A stretch of DNA of 33,629 nucleotides. It comes from Pseudomonadota bacterium (GTDB lineage: Bacteria > Pseudomonadota > Gammaproteobacteria > Steroidobacterales > Steroidobacteraceae). The notes under the pieces are model-generated. The model did not search any database, was not told the DNA's origin, and saw only the letters and a program-made list of their open reading frames with translations. Shown here one piece after another: positions 26,337 to 33,629 of this stretch. The stretch covers positions 1 through 33,629 of the forward strand of contig JANYAE010000042.1 of the NCBI GenBank assembly GCA_025355105.1, read 5' to 3'. The translations under genes and the position numbers were made by a program. Each line of letters starts with the position of its first letter. The first letter of the stretch is position 1.

Positions 26337-26609
26337 ATGGCTCATTTTCCCAACCGCCGAGGTGTCGCCATTGCCATCGCTGCAGCGTCTCTCTTTGGTT
26401 CGATCCGCGTCGCCAACGCCGATGATGCCAGTACCGTAGTCGGCCATTGCACCGGGGTGAACGCGTGCAAGGGGCAGAGCACCTGCAGGTCGGCGACCAA
26501 CTCCTGTAAGGGGCAAAATGCATGCAAGGGCAAGGGATTCGTCGAGTTGACGAAGAAGCAGTGCGATCAGGTTGGCGGTGAGTTTCAAGCTGCCGCCGAA
26601 AAACCCTAG
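26337..26609 (+). CDS. Bufferin-type (BufA2-like) periplasmic cysteine-rich peptide 2
   Basis: A 90-residue precursor with a signal peptide (VAIAIAAASLFGSIRVANA, about residues 10-28) and six cysteines in CTGVNACKGQSTC, NSCKGQNACKGKG and KKQCDQ. Spacing is the same as in the peptide at 24000-24254, so the two are paralogues. The start follows GGAGG by 7 bp. It reads away from the divergent lipase gene, with 253 bp between the starts. As with the first copy, modification enzymes are not seen nearby. Confidence 0.87.
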   Translation: MAHFPNRRGVAIAIAAASLFGSIRVANADDASTVVGHCTGVNACKGQSTCRSATNSCKGQNACKGKGFVELTKKQCDQVGGEFQAAAEKP

Positions 26610-26663
26610 GTTCGGAGTGGTATCCCACTCGAACCGATTCACGGTCGGCTGGTCCGGCCTGCC

Positions 26664-26699
26664 GGGCCTGAGGATGGGCCTGAGGATGGGCCTGAGGAC
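26664..26699. repeat. Tandem repeat, 3 x 12 bp
   Basis: The unit gggcctgaggat is present twice exactly and a third time with a final C, then ggg. It lies about 55 bp after the bufferin 2 stop. Copy number of such repeats often varies between strains; any role is unknown. Confidence 0.85.
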
Positions 26700-27042
26700 G
26701 GGCCGCTCCCGATCCCGGCTATTCGACGTCGATTGATGCATGGCGTTGCATGGAGGCGCTTCACTTCCCGTTCGGTCGGCGGGCGTTGCCGCGCAACGGC
26801 CTCGGTTCCGGAACCTCGTAATCACAGGCGCCCCCCCGACGTTGAGAGGACAGTCAGAAGACCGCCCGTCAGGGGCCAATGTTTCATGTCTGAACGTAGA
26901 ACCAGGCCCGCAATATTTCCCTGAGTTCCGGGGTCCTTGCTCTTGACCCGCCAGACACGGCGAGCCCTCGCCGGTGCTCGCTGACAGGAGCGCCGAGATG
27001 GCGACGCCGGTTCGCGTGCTGTGGCGATTCGCCTTGCCGGGC

Positions 27043-27062
27043 GCGCAGCGTACACGCTGCGC
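27043..27062. repeat. Palindrome GCGCAGCG-tAcA-CGCTGCGC
   Basis: A perfect inverted repeat of 9 bp arms around 2 bp, 80 bp upstream of the peroxiredoxin-like gene. It could be an operator or a hairpin; no T-run follows, so a terminator is less likely. Confidence 0.6.
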
Positions 27063-27143
27063 CCGTTATGACTCGCTGCCGGCGGAGGTTGGAGCGCTCC
27101 CGGCCCGACGGCACGATCCCGCGTAACTCGTTCGAAGGCTCCG

Positions 27144-28010
27144 ATGAAGTCTCTCAAATCACTTTTCATCAGCAGCTACCTGGCGATGATCATTGTCGTC
27201 AGCGGCTACGGCGGCTGGCGCCTGCTCCGAGGCGCCGACTCGCTGGCCTGGGGCGGCGTGCTGCTGACCGTCGCGCCCACGGCGCTTCTCATCTTGTGGT
27301 TCATGGCGTTCAAAGACACCGCGCGAACGAGCGCACATTTGCCGCTATGGAACGCGCTCGGCCTGGTGGGCATAGCGCTGACGTTCGTCGCGGCCGATCG
27401 GAGCGGGGCGGTGGCCCTGGCGCCGCTGTTCGCGGTTGCCGGCTGGTTGGGGTTTCTTGCTTACGTTTATTGGTATTCGACCTTCAATCGGCCGCGGAGC
27501 GCGTCGATCACGATCGGCGAGCCGCTGCCGAATTTCGTGCTTGTCGCCGCGAGCGGTGCGCGTGTCACATCGGCGGACCTCCTGACGGGTCCTACAGTGC
27601 TCATGTTTTACCGCGGCAACTGGTGCCCGCTGTGTATGGCTCAGATCAAGGAGCTCGCTCAACGATACAACGAGTTGGCTGGGATGGGCGTTCGTGTGGC
27701 GCTCGTATCGCCGCAGCCGCATGATAAGACCGTGGAACTGGCTCGACGATTCGGCGTGGATTTCGAGTTCCTGACCGATGAAGACAACGCCGCTGCGCGG
27801 ACCTTGGGGATTGCCCACCCGGGTGGATTGCCCGCGGGGATGCAGGTGCTCGGCTACGACAGCGACACCGTGCTCCCGACGGTCGTCATCACCGATCGAG
27901 CAGGACACGTCGTGTGGACGCACGAGACCGACAACTATCGAGTCCGGCCGGAGCCAGACGTGTTCCTGACGGTACTGCGCCGTCACGGAATGATATCCGG
28001 GGCCAGGTAA
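27144..28010 (+). CDS. Membrane-anchored peroxiredoxin-like protein
   Basis: A 288-residue protein. Residues 1 to about 112 contain four hydrophobic helices, followed by a thioredoxin/AhpC-fold domain (about 122-285). The redox motif is FYRGNWCPLCMAQ (C-x2-C). The sequence resembles peroxiredoxin-like AhpC/TSA proteins, and its end (YRVRPEPDVFLTVLRRH) closely matches that of the exported protein at 13028-13615. Which side of the membrane the redox domain faces cannot be settled by eye. The start at 27144 has GAAGG upstream. The substrate is unknown; it could reduce disulfides or organic peroxides at the membrane. Confidence 0.87.
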   Translation: MKSLKSLFISSYLAMIIVVSGYGGWRLLRGADSLAWGGVLLTVAPTALLILWFMAFKDTARTSAHLPLWNALGLVGIALTFVAADRSGAVALAPLFAVAGWLGFLAYVYWYSTFNRPRSASITIGEPLPNFVLVAASGARVTSADLLTGPTVLMFYRGNWCPLCMAQIKELAQRYNELAGMGVRVALVSPQPHDKTVELARRFGVDFEFLTDEDNAAARTLGIAHPGGLPAGMQVLGYDSDTVLPTVVITDRAGHVVWTHETDNYRVRPEPDVFLTVLRRHGMISGAR

Positions 28011-28359
28011 AGGGGACGGCCGATTCAAGGTCGCCGCGGTGGCCGAATCCCGCCAGATGCGGCCAATGTGGGGCGCGTACGGCTGACGTCGATCGCCTCT
28101 GGATGATGGATGGATCTCTGCGAAGAAAGCTCGGCGCTCAAGCCGCGAGCGTCGAATCGACTCGCTGGCTCATCGCGGCCTGCTGGGACACCATGCCAAC
28201 CCGTGGTAATGCCCAGACACCGTAATAACTGACGTCGCCGACGGGTCCTCTGTGCCACACGATATTTCCAGTGTGTCCCGTGTTTCGCCGTCGGATGCGG
28301 ATGAGATCGGCAGGCGGGAAAGATCTTTCCGACGAGAATCCAGCGACTTACGTGTGATA
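28011..28359. other. Leader region of the TonB receptor gene
   Basis: 349 bp between genes. From 28252 (GTG) on, the frame of the receptor is already open, so part of this may be coding if that start is used. I see no Fur-box-like sequence or riboswitch core. Confidence 0.4.
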
Positions 28360-30843
28360 ATGCGACCGACCAGCCCCGCCGAGCGATACTCCACGTTGCG
28401 GCCGACCACTTCGCCGGACCGCCTCCTGCGGGTGCCGCTTAGCGTTCGTCGACGGTGCGCGGACTGCGACGGGGGACCATGCACCCGCCCGCGTGCACTC
28501 GTTCGGGTCGTCCGGACGGCGGGGCGCAGCTCCATCGCCGTCGGCGCAGTGCTGCTGGGTTTGGCGTTCGGGTGGGCGGGCGCAGGCGCTGCCCAAACCG
28601 CCAGCGCGTCCGCGGATCCCGGAACTCTCGAGTCCGTCATCGTCACCGCGCGCAAGCGCGAAGAGGCTTTGGCCGAGGTGCCGATGAGCATCAGCGTGTT
28701 CAGCGCCGACGTGCTCGCGACATATGACATCCAAGTATTCACCGATTACGCGACCAAGACGCCGAATCTCTCGTTCGCATATGGCACCGGGACCACCGGG
28801 ATCTCCGCAGCACGGACGGTTGCGATCCGTGGCATTACGGGACAAAACCTGTTCGGCACGTCCAGCGCAACCGGCTACTACATCGACGACACGCCAGTAC
28901 CTGCATCGGTGGACCCGCGGGTGCTTGATGTCGAGAACATCGAGGTGCTCCGAGGACCGCAGGGAACGCTGTTCGGTGAGAGTTCCCTCGGCGGCAACGT
29001 TCGAATGGTCACGAGGAAACCGAGTCTGATCGACGACCGACTGGGCTACATGGGACAGGCTGGCGTAACCTCCGGTGGTGGAAGCGTCGACGCAGGAGCC
29101 GGGTTGATCGGCAACCTCGTCCTGAGTCCGAACGTTGCGGCGGTGCGCATCGTCCTCTTCGCCGACCACGACGCAGGCTATTTGACTCGAAGCTATCCGG
29201 ATCCCACCGGCCCGGGCGCCAGCAATCCGTTTGCGAGCGCTCCCCGGACGAGCGTCGGCGACCAGGGCGCGCAGACCTCCTTCGGGGGTTCGATCACGAC
29301 GGCCTTCAATATGACGGATGCTCTCGAGGCCCGGCTCCGGTTCATGTTCCAGAACACGCGCGACAAGGGCTTTGCCGCTACCTTCGCGCCGCTCCCCGCG
29401 TTCAAGCCGGAGTACTCACTCGACCGCGCCTACGACGTCCAGCCCAAGGCCTACGATATCTGGAGCCTGCCTTCTCTCGATCTGACGTATCGCGGCGACG
29501 GATTCAGCGTCGTTTCGTCGACGAGTTACTTTCACCGCCAGAACCGGGACGTGGAGGACTCAACCTACGGAACCCAGCAGATCCTCAGCGGCTACTATGG
29601 CGTCGCCGCGCTGCCCAGCCAGCCGTTTCTCTGGGACCAAGAACACTTTCAGAACCAGCTGACCGGGGAATTGCGGCTGAACTTTGATGCCAAGCGCGAC
29701 ATCAGCGGAACTATCGGCGCGCTCTACTCGCGAACGCGCTCGAAGCTCGCAATTCCACCAACCTACGCGAGCGGCCTGGTCGCGGCGACGGCAAACAACA
29801 CGGTGGTCGGCCCGTGGCCAAACGATCTACTGTGGACGGACTACAACCCCCAGACACAGGATGACTTCTCGCTGTTCGGTGAAATGTACTGGAAGTTCCT
29901 GAGCAGATTTACGGCAACCTTCGGTGCCCGCCAGTATTGGCTGAAGCAGACCACGGATTTCACGGCTGACGGCTTCAACAACTTTGGACCTACCCTAAGT
30001 GCCCCGGAGGAAAACAGGCAGTCCGGGCTTAGCCCGAAGATCGGCCTCGCCTATCAGGCGACGGACACGGCAATGGTGTACGCATCGGCATCGAAGGGGT
30101 TCCGAGCCGGGAGCGCCCAGCCATATCTGCCATTTTGCGCGCTGCCAGCGCTTCCGATCACCGACATCACGCAGGTCAAGTCGGACACGCTGTGGACCTA
30201 CGAAGTTGGTACCAAGCTGCGGGTTTCGGGGACAGGAGTGCTGATTTCGGCGGCCGCTTTTCACATCAATTGGAACAACCTACAGCAGCAGGTGGCTTTG
30301 CCCTGCGGTGCCTACATCGTGATCAACGGTGATGCGGCACAGATTAATGGCGCTGAAGTCGAATTGGCCGGCGCGGTTACACCGTCGTTCCAGATTCGGT
30401 TCAGCGTGGGATACGAGAAGACGAACATTTCCAATCCTGGCCCTCTCGGCATCGTCGGCATCGTGCGCGGGTCCCGGGTCCTCGGCACGCCGGCGTGGAA
30501 CGCATCGCTTGCAGGGGCTTATTCGACGCCGCTGACTGGCCGCGTCGATGGGTTCGTTGCCGCTGACGTCAGCTACACGGGTGATAGCCTATCGCTGCTG
30601 AACGGCGGCGGCGGCGCGCTCGCAACGCGGTCGTCCTATACGCTCGCGAATCTACGCATCGGCGTCCGGCGGGGCGATTCGGAAGTCTCGCTCAACGTTC
30701 GCAATCTGACCAACGCGAAGCCGAACCTCGGCGACATCGGCTACGTGGGTTACGCCCAGTACACGAGCGGTGGCGCCATCATTCCCCAGGTCGCGACGCT
30801 GCCGCCGGCGACATTTGTGCTTCAATATCGGCATCAGTACTGA
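28360..30843 (+). CDS. TonB-dependent outer-membrane receptor
   Basis: About 827 residues. A signal-like hydrophobic segment (SSIAVGAVLLGLAFGWAGAG) lies about 60 residues in, followed by the TonB-box-like VIVTARKREEALAEVPMSIS. The plug domain includes RTVAIRGITG, VENIEVLRGPQGTLFGESSL and GGNVRMVTRKPS. The beta-barrel ends in FVLQYRHQY, with a terminal aromatic residue. It moves a ligand across the outer membrane using TonB energy; the sequence type is the broad group found in sphingomonads and related environmental bacteria, not a defined siderophore receptor. The start is unsure: ATG 28360 or GTG 28252, both with an overlong N-terminal region. No regulator or processing gene adjoins it. Confidence 0.92.
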   Translation: MRPTSPAERYSTLRPTTSPDRLLRVPLSVRRRCADCDGGPCTRPRALVRVVRTAGRSSIAVGAVLLGLAFGWAGAGAAQTASASADPGTLESVIVTARKREEALAEVPMSISVFSADVLATYDIQVFTDYATKTPNLSFAYGTGTTGISAARTVAIRGITGQNLFGTSSATGYYIDDTPVPASVDPRVLDVENIEVLRGPQGTLFGESSLGGNVRMVTRKPSLIDDRLGYMGQAGVTSGGGSVDAGAGLIGNLVLSPNVAAVRIVLFADHDAGYLTRSYPDPTGPGASNPFASAPRTSVGDQGAQTSFGGSITTAFNMTDALEARLRFMFQNTRDKGFAATFAPLPAFKPEYSLDRAYDVQPKAYDIWSLPSLDLTYRGDGFSVVSSTSYFHRQNRDVEDSTYGTQQILSGYYGVAALPSQPFLWDQEHFQNQLTGELRLNFDAKRDISGTIGALYSRTRSKLAIPPTYASGLVAATANNTVVGPWPNDLLWTDYNPQTQDDFSLFGEMYWKFLSRFTATFGARQYWLKQTTDFTADGFNNFGPTLSAPEENRQSGLSPKIGLAYQATDTAMVYASASKGFRAGSAQPYLPFCALPALPITDITQVKSDTLWTYEVGTKLRVSGTGVLISAAAFHINWNNLQQQVALPCGAYIVINGDAAQINGAEVELAGAVTPSFQIRFSVGYEKTNISNPGPLGIVGIVRGSRVLGTPAWNASLAGAYSTPLTGRVDGFVAADVSYTGDSLSLLNGGGGALATRSSYTLANLRIGVRRGDSEVSLNVRNLTNAKPNLGDIGYVGYAQYTSGGAIIPQVATLPPATFVLQYRHQY

Positions 30844-30879
30844 CGCTCGGTCTCGGTCGTTCTCTGTTGAATTGCGTGT

Positions 30880-30891
30880 CCCCCCCCCCCC
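30880..30891. repeat. Poly-C tract, 12 C residues
   Basis: An uninterrupted run of 12 C on the + strand, 37 bp after the TonB receptor stop. Such tracts are prone to slippage and to sequencing error. Confidence 0.9.
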
Positions 30892-31032
30892 GCGCGACGC
30901 GGCGTTCCGCGCAGGTGCGGGACCGCTGTCGGGGAAGCGATGTCTCGCTCATCGGCGTTGACGTCCTTTGGAAAGACTTCCAGTTGCTGAATGGCACGGA
31001 ATTGGGCACGCCGCCACCGGGCCCCTGCCCGG

Positions 31033-31066
31033 GCCCCCCGCATTGCCTCAGCAAAAATGTTACCCG
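31033..31066 (+). repeat. Left terminal inverted repeat of the IS
   Basis: The first 18 positions match the right end with one difference; after a short AT-rich, less conserved stretch, TGTTACC (31059-31065) matches again. The flanking GG (left) and AA (right) do not extend the repeat. Confidence 0.8.
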
Positions 31067-31144
31067 TGGGGCTAGTTGCGTCAGGTGGGATGTTACCGGC
31101 GACGGCGCCTGACACCATGGTTCCTCCACTAATTTGGAGGGACT

Positions 31145-33067
31145 ATGGGAACCAAGATGACGCTCACGGCACGGGCTGAACTGACCAACGTAGTTCGGCG
31201 ACGATACTGCGCTTCGACCGGCGCTGACAAGCGCAAGATCCTCGATGAGTTCATTGCCGTGACCAGCTATCACCATAAGTCGGCGATCCGAACGCTGAAC
31301 GCCCAGCCAATCACCAAAAAGCGACAGACCCGCGTCCGACCTTCGCTGTATGACGAGGCGGTACGGGCTGCGCTGATTGTGCTCTGGGAGGCATCTGATC
31401 GGGTATGCGGTAAGCGGCTGCGGGCGTTGTTGCCGATTCTGTTGCCGGCCTTGGAGCGCAACGGGCATTTGCATCTTCTTGAGGAGATGCGCCAAAAGAT
31501 TCTGGCCATGAGCGCCTCGACAATCGACCGATTGCTGCGAGTACCACGTAGCGCGACAGGTTTGAAGAAGCGTCGCCGCGCGATGCCTGAGGCGCGCCGC
31601 CGTGTGCCGGTGCGCACCTTCGCGGACTGGAACGAGCCACCGCCTGGGAGTATGGAGATGGACTGTGTCGCGCATTGCGGGGACGCGAGCCGCGGTAGCT
31701 ACGTGAACAGCTTGGTTCTGACCGACATAGCTACCGGTTAGACGGAAGCGGCCCCCCTGGTGGTTCGAGAGAGCGGCCTGCTCGTTGAGACGCTCGAACG
31801 TGTTCGCCTGGGATTGCCCTTCGCGCTTCGCGCGTTGGATGTCGATAACGGCAGCGAGTTTGTGAACGAGACCTTGATCAACTACTGTCTCAGCCATGGG
31901 ATCGAACTCACGCGCTCCCGGCCCTACCGCAAAAACGATCAAGCCTGGATCGAGCAAAAAAACGGTGCGGTCGTGCGCAAGCTGCTGGGTTACCGTCGTT
32001 TCCAAGGTATTGCTGCTGCCCAGGCCATCACGCGACTGTACGGCGCGTCGCGTCTGTTCGTGAACTTCTTCCAACCCTCCTTCAAGCTCGCGGAGAAGCA
32101 CCGTGAGGGCGCTCACGTGTCCAAGCGCTACCATCCACCACAAACTCCTTGCGAACGGCTGCTGCAGGCTGAGAGTCTTCCGGACGCCGCCAAGGCCAAG
32201 CTGCGCGAGGTGGCCGGCGCCTTGGATCCCCTGAAGCTTCTGGAGGAGATACGTGCCGTTCAGGCGCACCTGGTAATGCTCACCGATGGCGAAACGCCTC
32301 CCAGCGTCATGGCCGAGCCACCGGATCTCTCGGCCTTTATCTCTGGTCTTTCGAGCGCATGGCGGGCCGGCGAGATCCGTCCAACGTTTTCCGTCGACGC
32401 CAAACCGCGTTACTTGCGCAGTCTGCAAGCTGTAGGTCGTCAAGACGTCGCGCACGCGTGTTCGAAGAACGTCGCGGCGCTTGCGGCCGTACTTCAGCCC
32501 CTCGCGCAGACTTCGCCGGCTATAACCGCCGAGAAGACACCAGAACGACCGAAGTTGATCTATGCCGAACCGGGTACGCGTGCATTTCACGCGCTGACAA
32601 TGGTTTGGCCACTGGTTTGTCGCCGCCTCGAAGGATTTCCGAACATCAATTCCACGCAACTGTTCGAGGAACTCTGCATTCAGTTCCCGGGACGCTTTCA
32701 TGCATGGCAGGTAAGACGCCTGATGAAGCGCGTGAAAGTCTGGCGTCAGGATGCGCGTGCTCGAGGTGTCGTGATCGGTCGGCTCAAACAGCGCCGCGTA
32801 AGCAAAAAGCCGCGCGGCCGCGGACCGGGTCCTCAGCGTTTCGTGGATCAATGGCCGGAGATGCTTCAATGTCTGGAGGCACGACCGGATCAGACAGCCA
32901 TGGAGCTCCTCACCGAATTACAAGCACGTTATCCTGGATTCTTCAAGGCTAGCGATCTGCGAACGCTGCGGCGTCGAGTGCAAGTCTGGCGCCGCCAAAC
33001 CATTCAACAGTTGATCTTCAAGATGCAGGACCACACCCAAGACGTCGGCTCCGGACCCACTGCGTAA
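31145..33067 (+). pseudogene. DDE transposase interrupted by an in-frame amber codon
   Basis: The frame starts at ATG 31145 behind TTGGAGGG, runs 198 codons to TAG 31739-31741, and continues in the same frame to TAA 33065-33067. The full protein would be about 640 residues. The N-terminal HTH-like part contains KRKILDEFIAVTSYHHKSAI. The catalytic core spans the stop: MEMDCVAHCG (first Asp), DIATG-stop-TEAAPLVV, LDVDNGSEFVN (second Asp) and WIEQKNG (Glu). Related enzymes read TGWTE at the break, so a single TGG to TAG change at 31740 explains it. The product should be inactive unless the stop is suppressed. The C-terminal half after about residue 400 is intact. Confidence 0.88.
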
Positions 33068-33093
33068 TGATCATGACAAAATCAAGCCGGACT

Positions 33094-33120
33094 TCTGCCG
33101 CCTTCGGCGTCAGACTGCGC
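33094..33120. repeat. Hairpin repeat copy 2
   Basis: TCTGCCGCC-TTC-GGCGTCAGA (33094-33114), with one mismatch in the stem, then CTGCGC. It lies inside the IS, 27 bp after the transposase stop, and matches the hairpins at 248-274 and 33298-33325. Confidence 0.65.
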
Positions 33121-33193
33121 TTCGTCTTGGGACAATAAAACTCTCAGGACTCAAATGATCGAGCCTCGGCGGTAACATCGCTTGTGAGGCAAG

Positions 33194-33227
33194 CGGTAAC
33201 AAAATTACGTGAGGCAATACGGGGGGC
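33194..33227 (-). repeat. Right terminal inverted repeat of the IS
   Basis: Partner of 31033-31066. The word gtgaggcaa also occurs twice in direct orientation here (about 33184-33192 and 33209-33217), suggesting two transposase-binding sites at this end. Confidence 0.8.
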
Positions 33228-33468
33228 AAGACCAGCCCACCGGAGCGTCCGGAGGCATAACCAGCGCCACCGCATCGACTCAAACATAGCAAGAAGCGTC
33301 TGCCGCCTTTGGCGGCAGACCGCGGATCAGGTAGACCAATGATGAAGGCTCAAGACCGAAAGAAATGAGAGTCGCCACTGAAAGATATAGTTGACGCTGG
33401 CCACCCGGTACGTGGGCGTCGGTTGCAGATCGACCGCAGGTTCTACTACCAACGTCTAGGCGCGGCTG
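33228..33468. other. Non-coding stretch right of the IS
   Basis: 241 bp without a supported gene. It contains hairpin copy 3 and otherwise unremarkable sequence. No second IS end can be identified. Confidence 0.4.
33298..33325. repeat. Hairpin repeat copy 3
   Basis: A perfect 10-bp stem GTCTGCCGCC/GGCGGCAGAC with loop TTT, followed by CCGCGG exactly as in copy 1. It lies outside the IS, about 70 bp beyond its right tip. Confidence 0.7.
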
Positions 33469-33629
33469 CTACCGGCCCCGGCTCTCGGCCAGCCGCTCCA
33501 CCTTCTCGAAGAGCATCGCGGGCTCATCGCCGATGCGCGAGTACTCGTGTCGCCGGCTCATGTCGGCGAGCGCCGCGTCGCGTTCGCGGCCGGATGGGAA
33601 CCAGTGGAACTGCTGCCAGTCGCCGCCGA
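33469..33629 (-). CDS. Unrecognised protein, C-terminal part only
   Basis: The frame enters from the right edge and ends at TAG 33469-33471, leaving 52 residues. Visible segments are DWQQFHWFPSGRERDAALAD and SRRHEYSRIGDEPAMLFEKV, ending AESRGR. The sequence is charged and soluble with no cysteine. I recall similar tails in hypothetical proteins of plasmids and integrative elements but cannot name the family. The clean codon pattern and stop make it a real gene end. Confidence 0.6.
   Translation of the reverse strand, partial: GGDWQQFHWFPSGRERDAALADMSRRHEYSRIGDEPAMLFEKVERLAESRGR

Larger units (their letters stand above)
26610..27143. other. Long intergenic region with short tandem repeat and palindrome
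   Basis: 534 bp without a supported gene. It holds three direct copies of a 12-bp unit (26664-26699) and a palindrome at 27043-27062. The right end carries the ribosome-binding region of the next gene. I see no transposon remains. Confidence 0.45.
31033..33227. mobile_element. Insertion sequence of about 2.2 kb with a single interrupted transposase (ISNCY-like)
   Basis: The element is bounded by inverted repeats. The left end is GCCCCCCG-C-ATTGCCTCA and, reading inward from the right end, GCCCCCCG-T-ATTGCCTCA, followed on both sides by TGTTACC about 14-15 bp further in. A second TGTTACCG word lies inward at each end (about 31091 and 33167). One transposase-type gene fills the interior. I find no clear target duplication at the proposed tips (left flank ..ccgg, right flank aaga..). 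Family assignment rests on recall of the protein type. Confidence 0.8.

Noticed and set aside
30867..31118. Short frames between the TonB gene and the transposase as a gene remnant
   Set aside because: Neither strand gives a recognisable protein, and the segment crosses the IS tip.
30779..32869. A 696-residue open frame on the minus strand
   Set aside because: It runs antisense through the TonB receptor end, the IS tip and the transposase, shows no domain, and is a by-product of GC-rich codon use.
31028..33232. Target-site duplication around the 2.2-kb IS
   Set aside because: The bases beside the proposed tips (ccgg on the left, aaga on the right) do not match, so no duplication is claimed.

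Overview
The window is about 33.6 kb of GC-rich DNA whose gene families point to a proteobacterium, most likely a gammaproteobacterium. The pointers are a merRTPA operon, a ynjB-C-D-F cluster, an OlsF/OlsC-type ornithine-lipid pair, CsrA, bufferin-like peptides and a TonB receptor. I cannot name the genus from sequence alone. Both ends are mobile. The left edge is the 3' end of an IS21-family istB gene plus that element's terminal repeats. The right edge has a complete but inactivated insertion sequence (transposase split by an amber codon), then the 3' end of an unrecognised gene.

Layout, left to right. (1) 1-468: IS21-family right end. (2) 674-3976: mercury resistance. merT, merP, merA and a small membrane protein read leftward from a classic MerR-controlled promoter with a 19-bp spacer, and merR diverges. 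(3) 4008-8900: six leftward genes, probably one transcription unit or two. In transcription order they are a YiiX/C92-type cysteine hydrolase, a bifunctional OlsF-like acyltransferase, an OlsC/LpxO-like hydroxylase, a small H-x3-C-x2-C zinc-binding protein, an L-2-haloacid dehalogenase and a divergent CsrA. The centre of this unit predicts hydroxylated ornithine-type membrane lipids. (4) 9083-10847: rightward CBS-pair protein, NrtS-like membrane protein and a DUF2064 glycosyltransferase-fold protein. (5) 10859-14227: a thiol-redox and regulation block of two AhpD-like proteins, an AraC regulator translationally coupled to an ECF sigma factor, and a secreted thioredoxin-fold protein.

(6) 14535-17169: an unrecognised exported protein with a methionine-rich segment, then a membrane fatty-acid hydroxylase/sterol desaturase-type enzyme. 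(7) 17450-21549: ynjB-ynjC-ynjD-ynjF homologues with start/stop overlaps (binding protein, fused permease, ATPase, CDP-alcohol phosphatidyltransferase). A convergent gene at 21567-23732 encodes a TVP38/TMEM64 membrane domain fused to a mercuric-reductase-like flavoprotein. (8) 24000-26609: two cysteine-rich bufferin-type peptides flanking an LCAT-like lipase. (9) 27144-30843: a membrane-anchored peroxiredoxin-like protein and a TonB-dependent receptor. (10) 31033-33227: the IS with the interrupted transposase.

The themes are metal handling (mer, bufferins, TonB receptor, MerA-like fusion), thiol redox (two AhpD-like and two thioredoxin-fold proteins) and membrane-lipid remodelling (OlsF/OlsC, desaturase, CDP-alcohol transferase, LCAT-like lipase). 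The points most worth a second look are the ornithine-lipid operon with its odd CsrA, the orphan bufferins, the ynj plus fusion-reductase neighbourhood, the unknown Met-rich exported protein, and one hairpin repeat found behind two unrelated transposase genes. I saw no rRNA, tRNA or CRISPR array.
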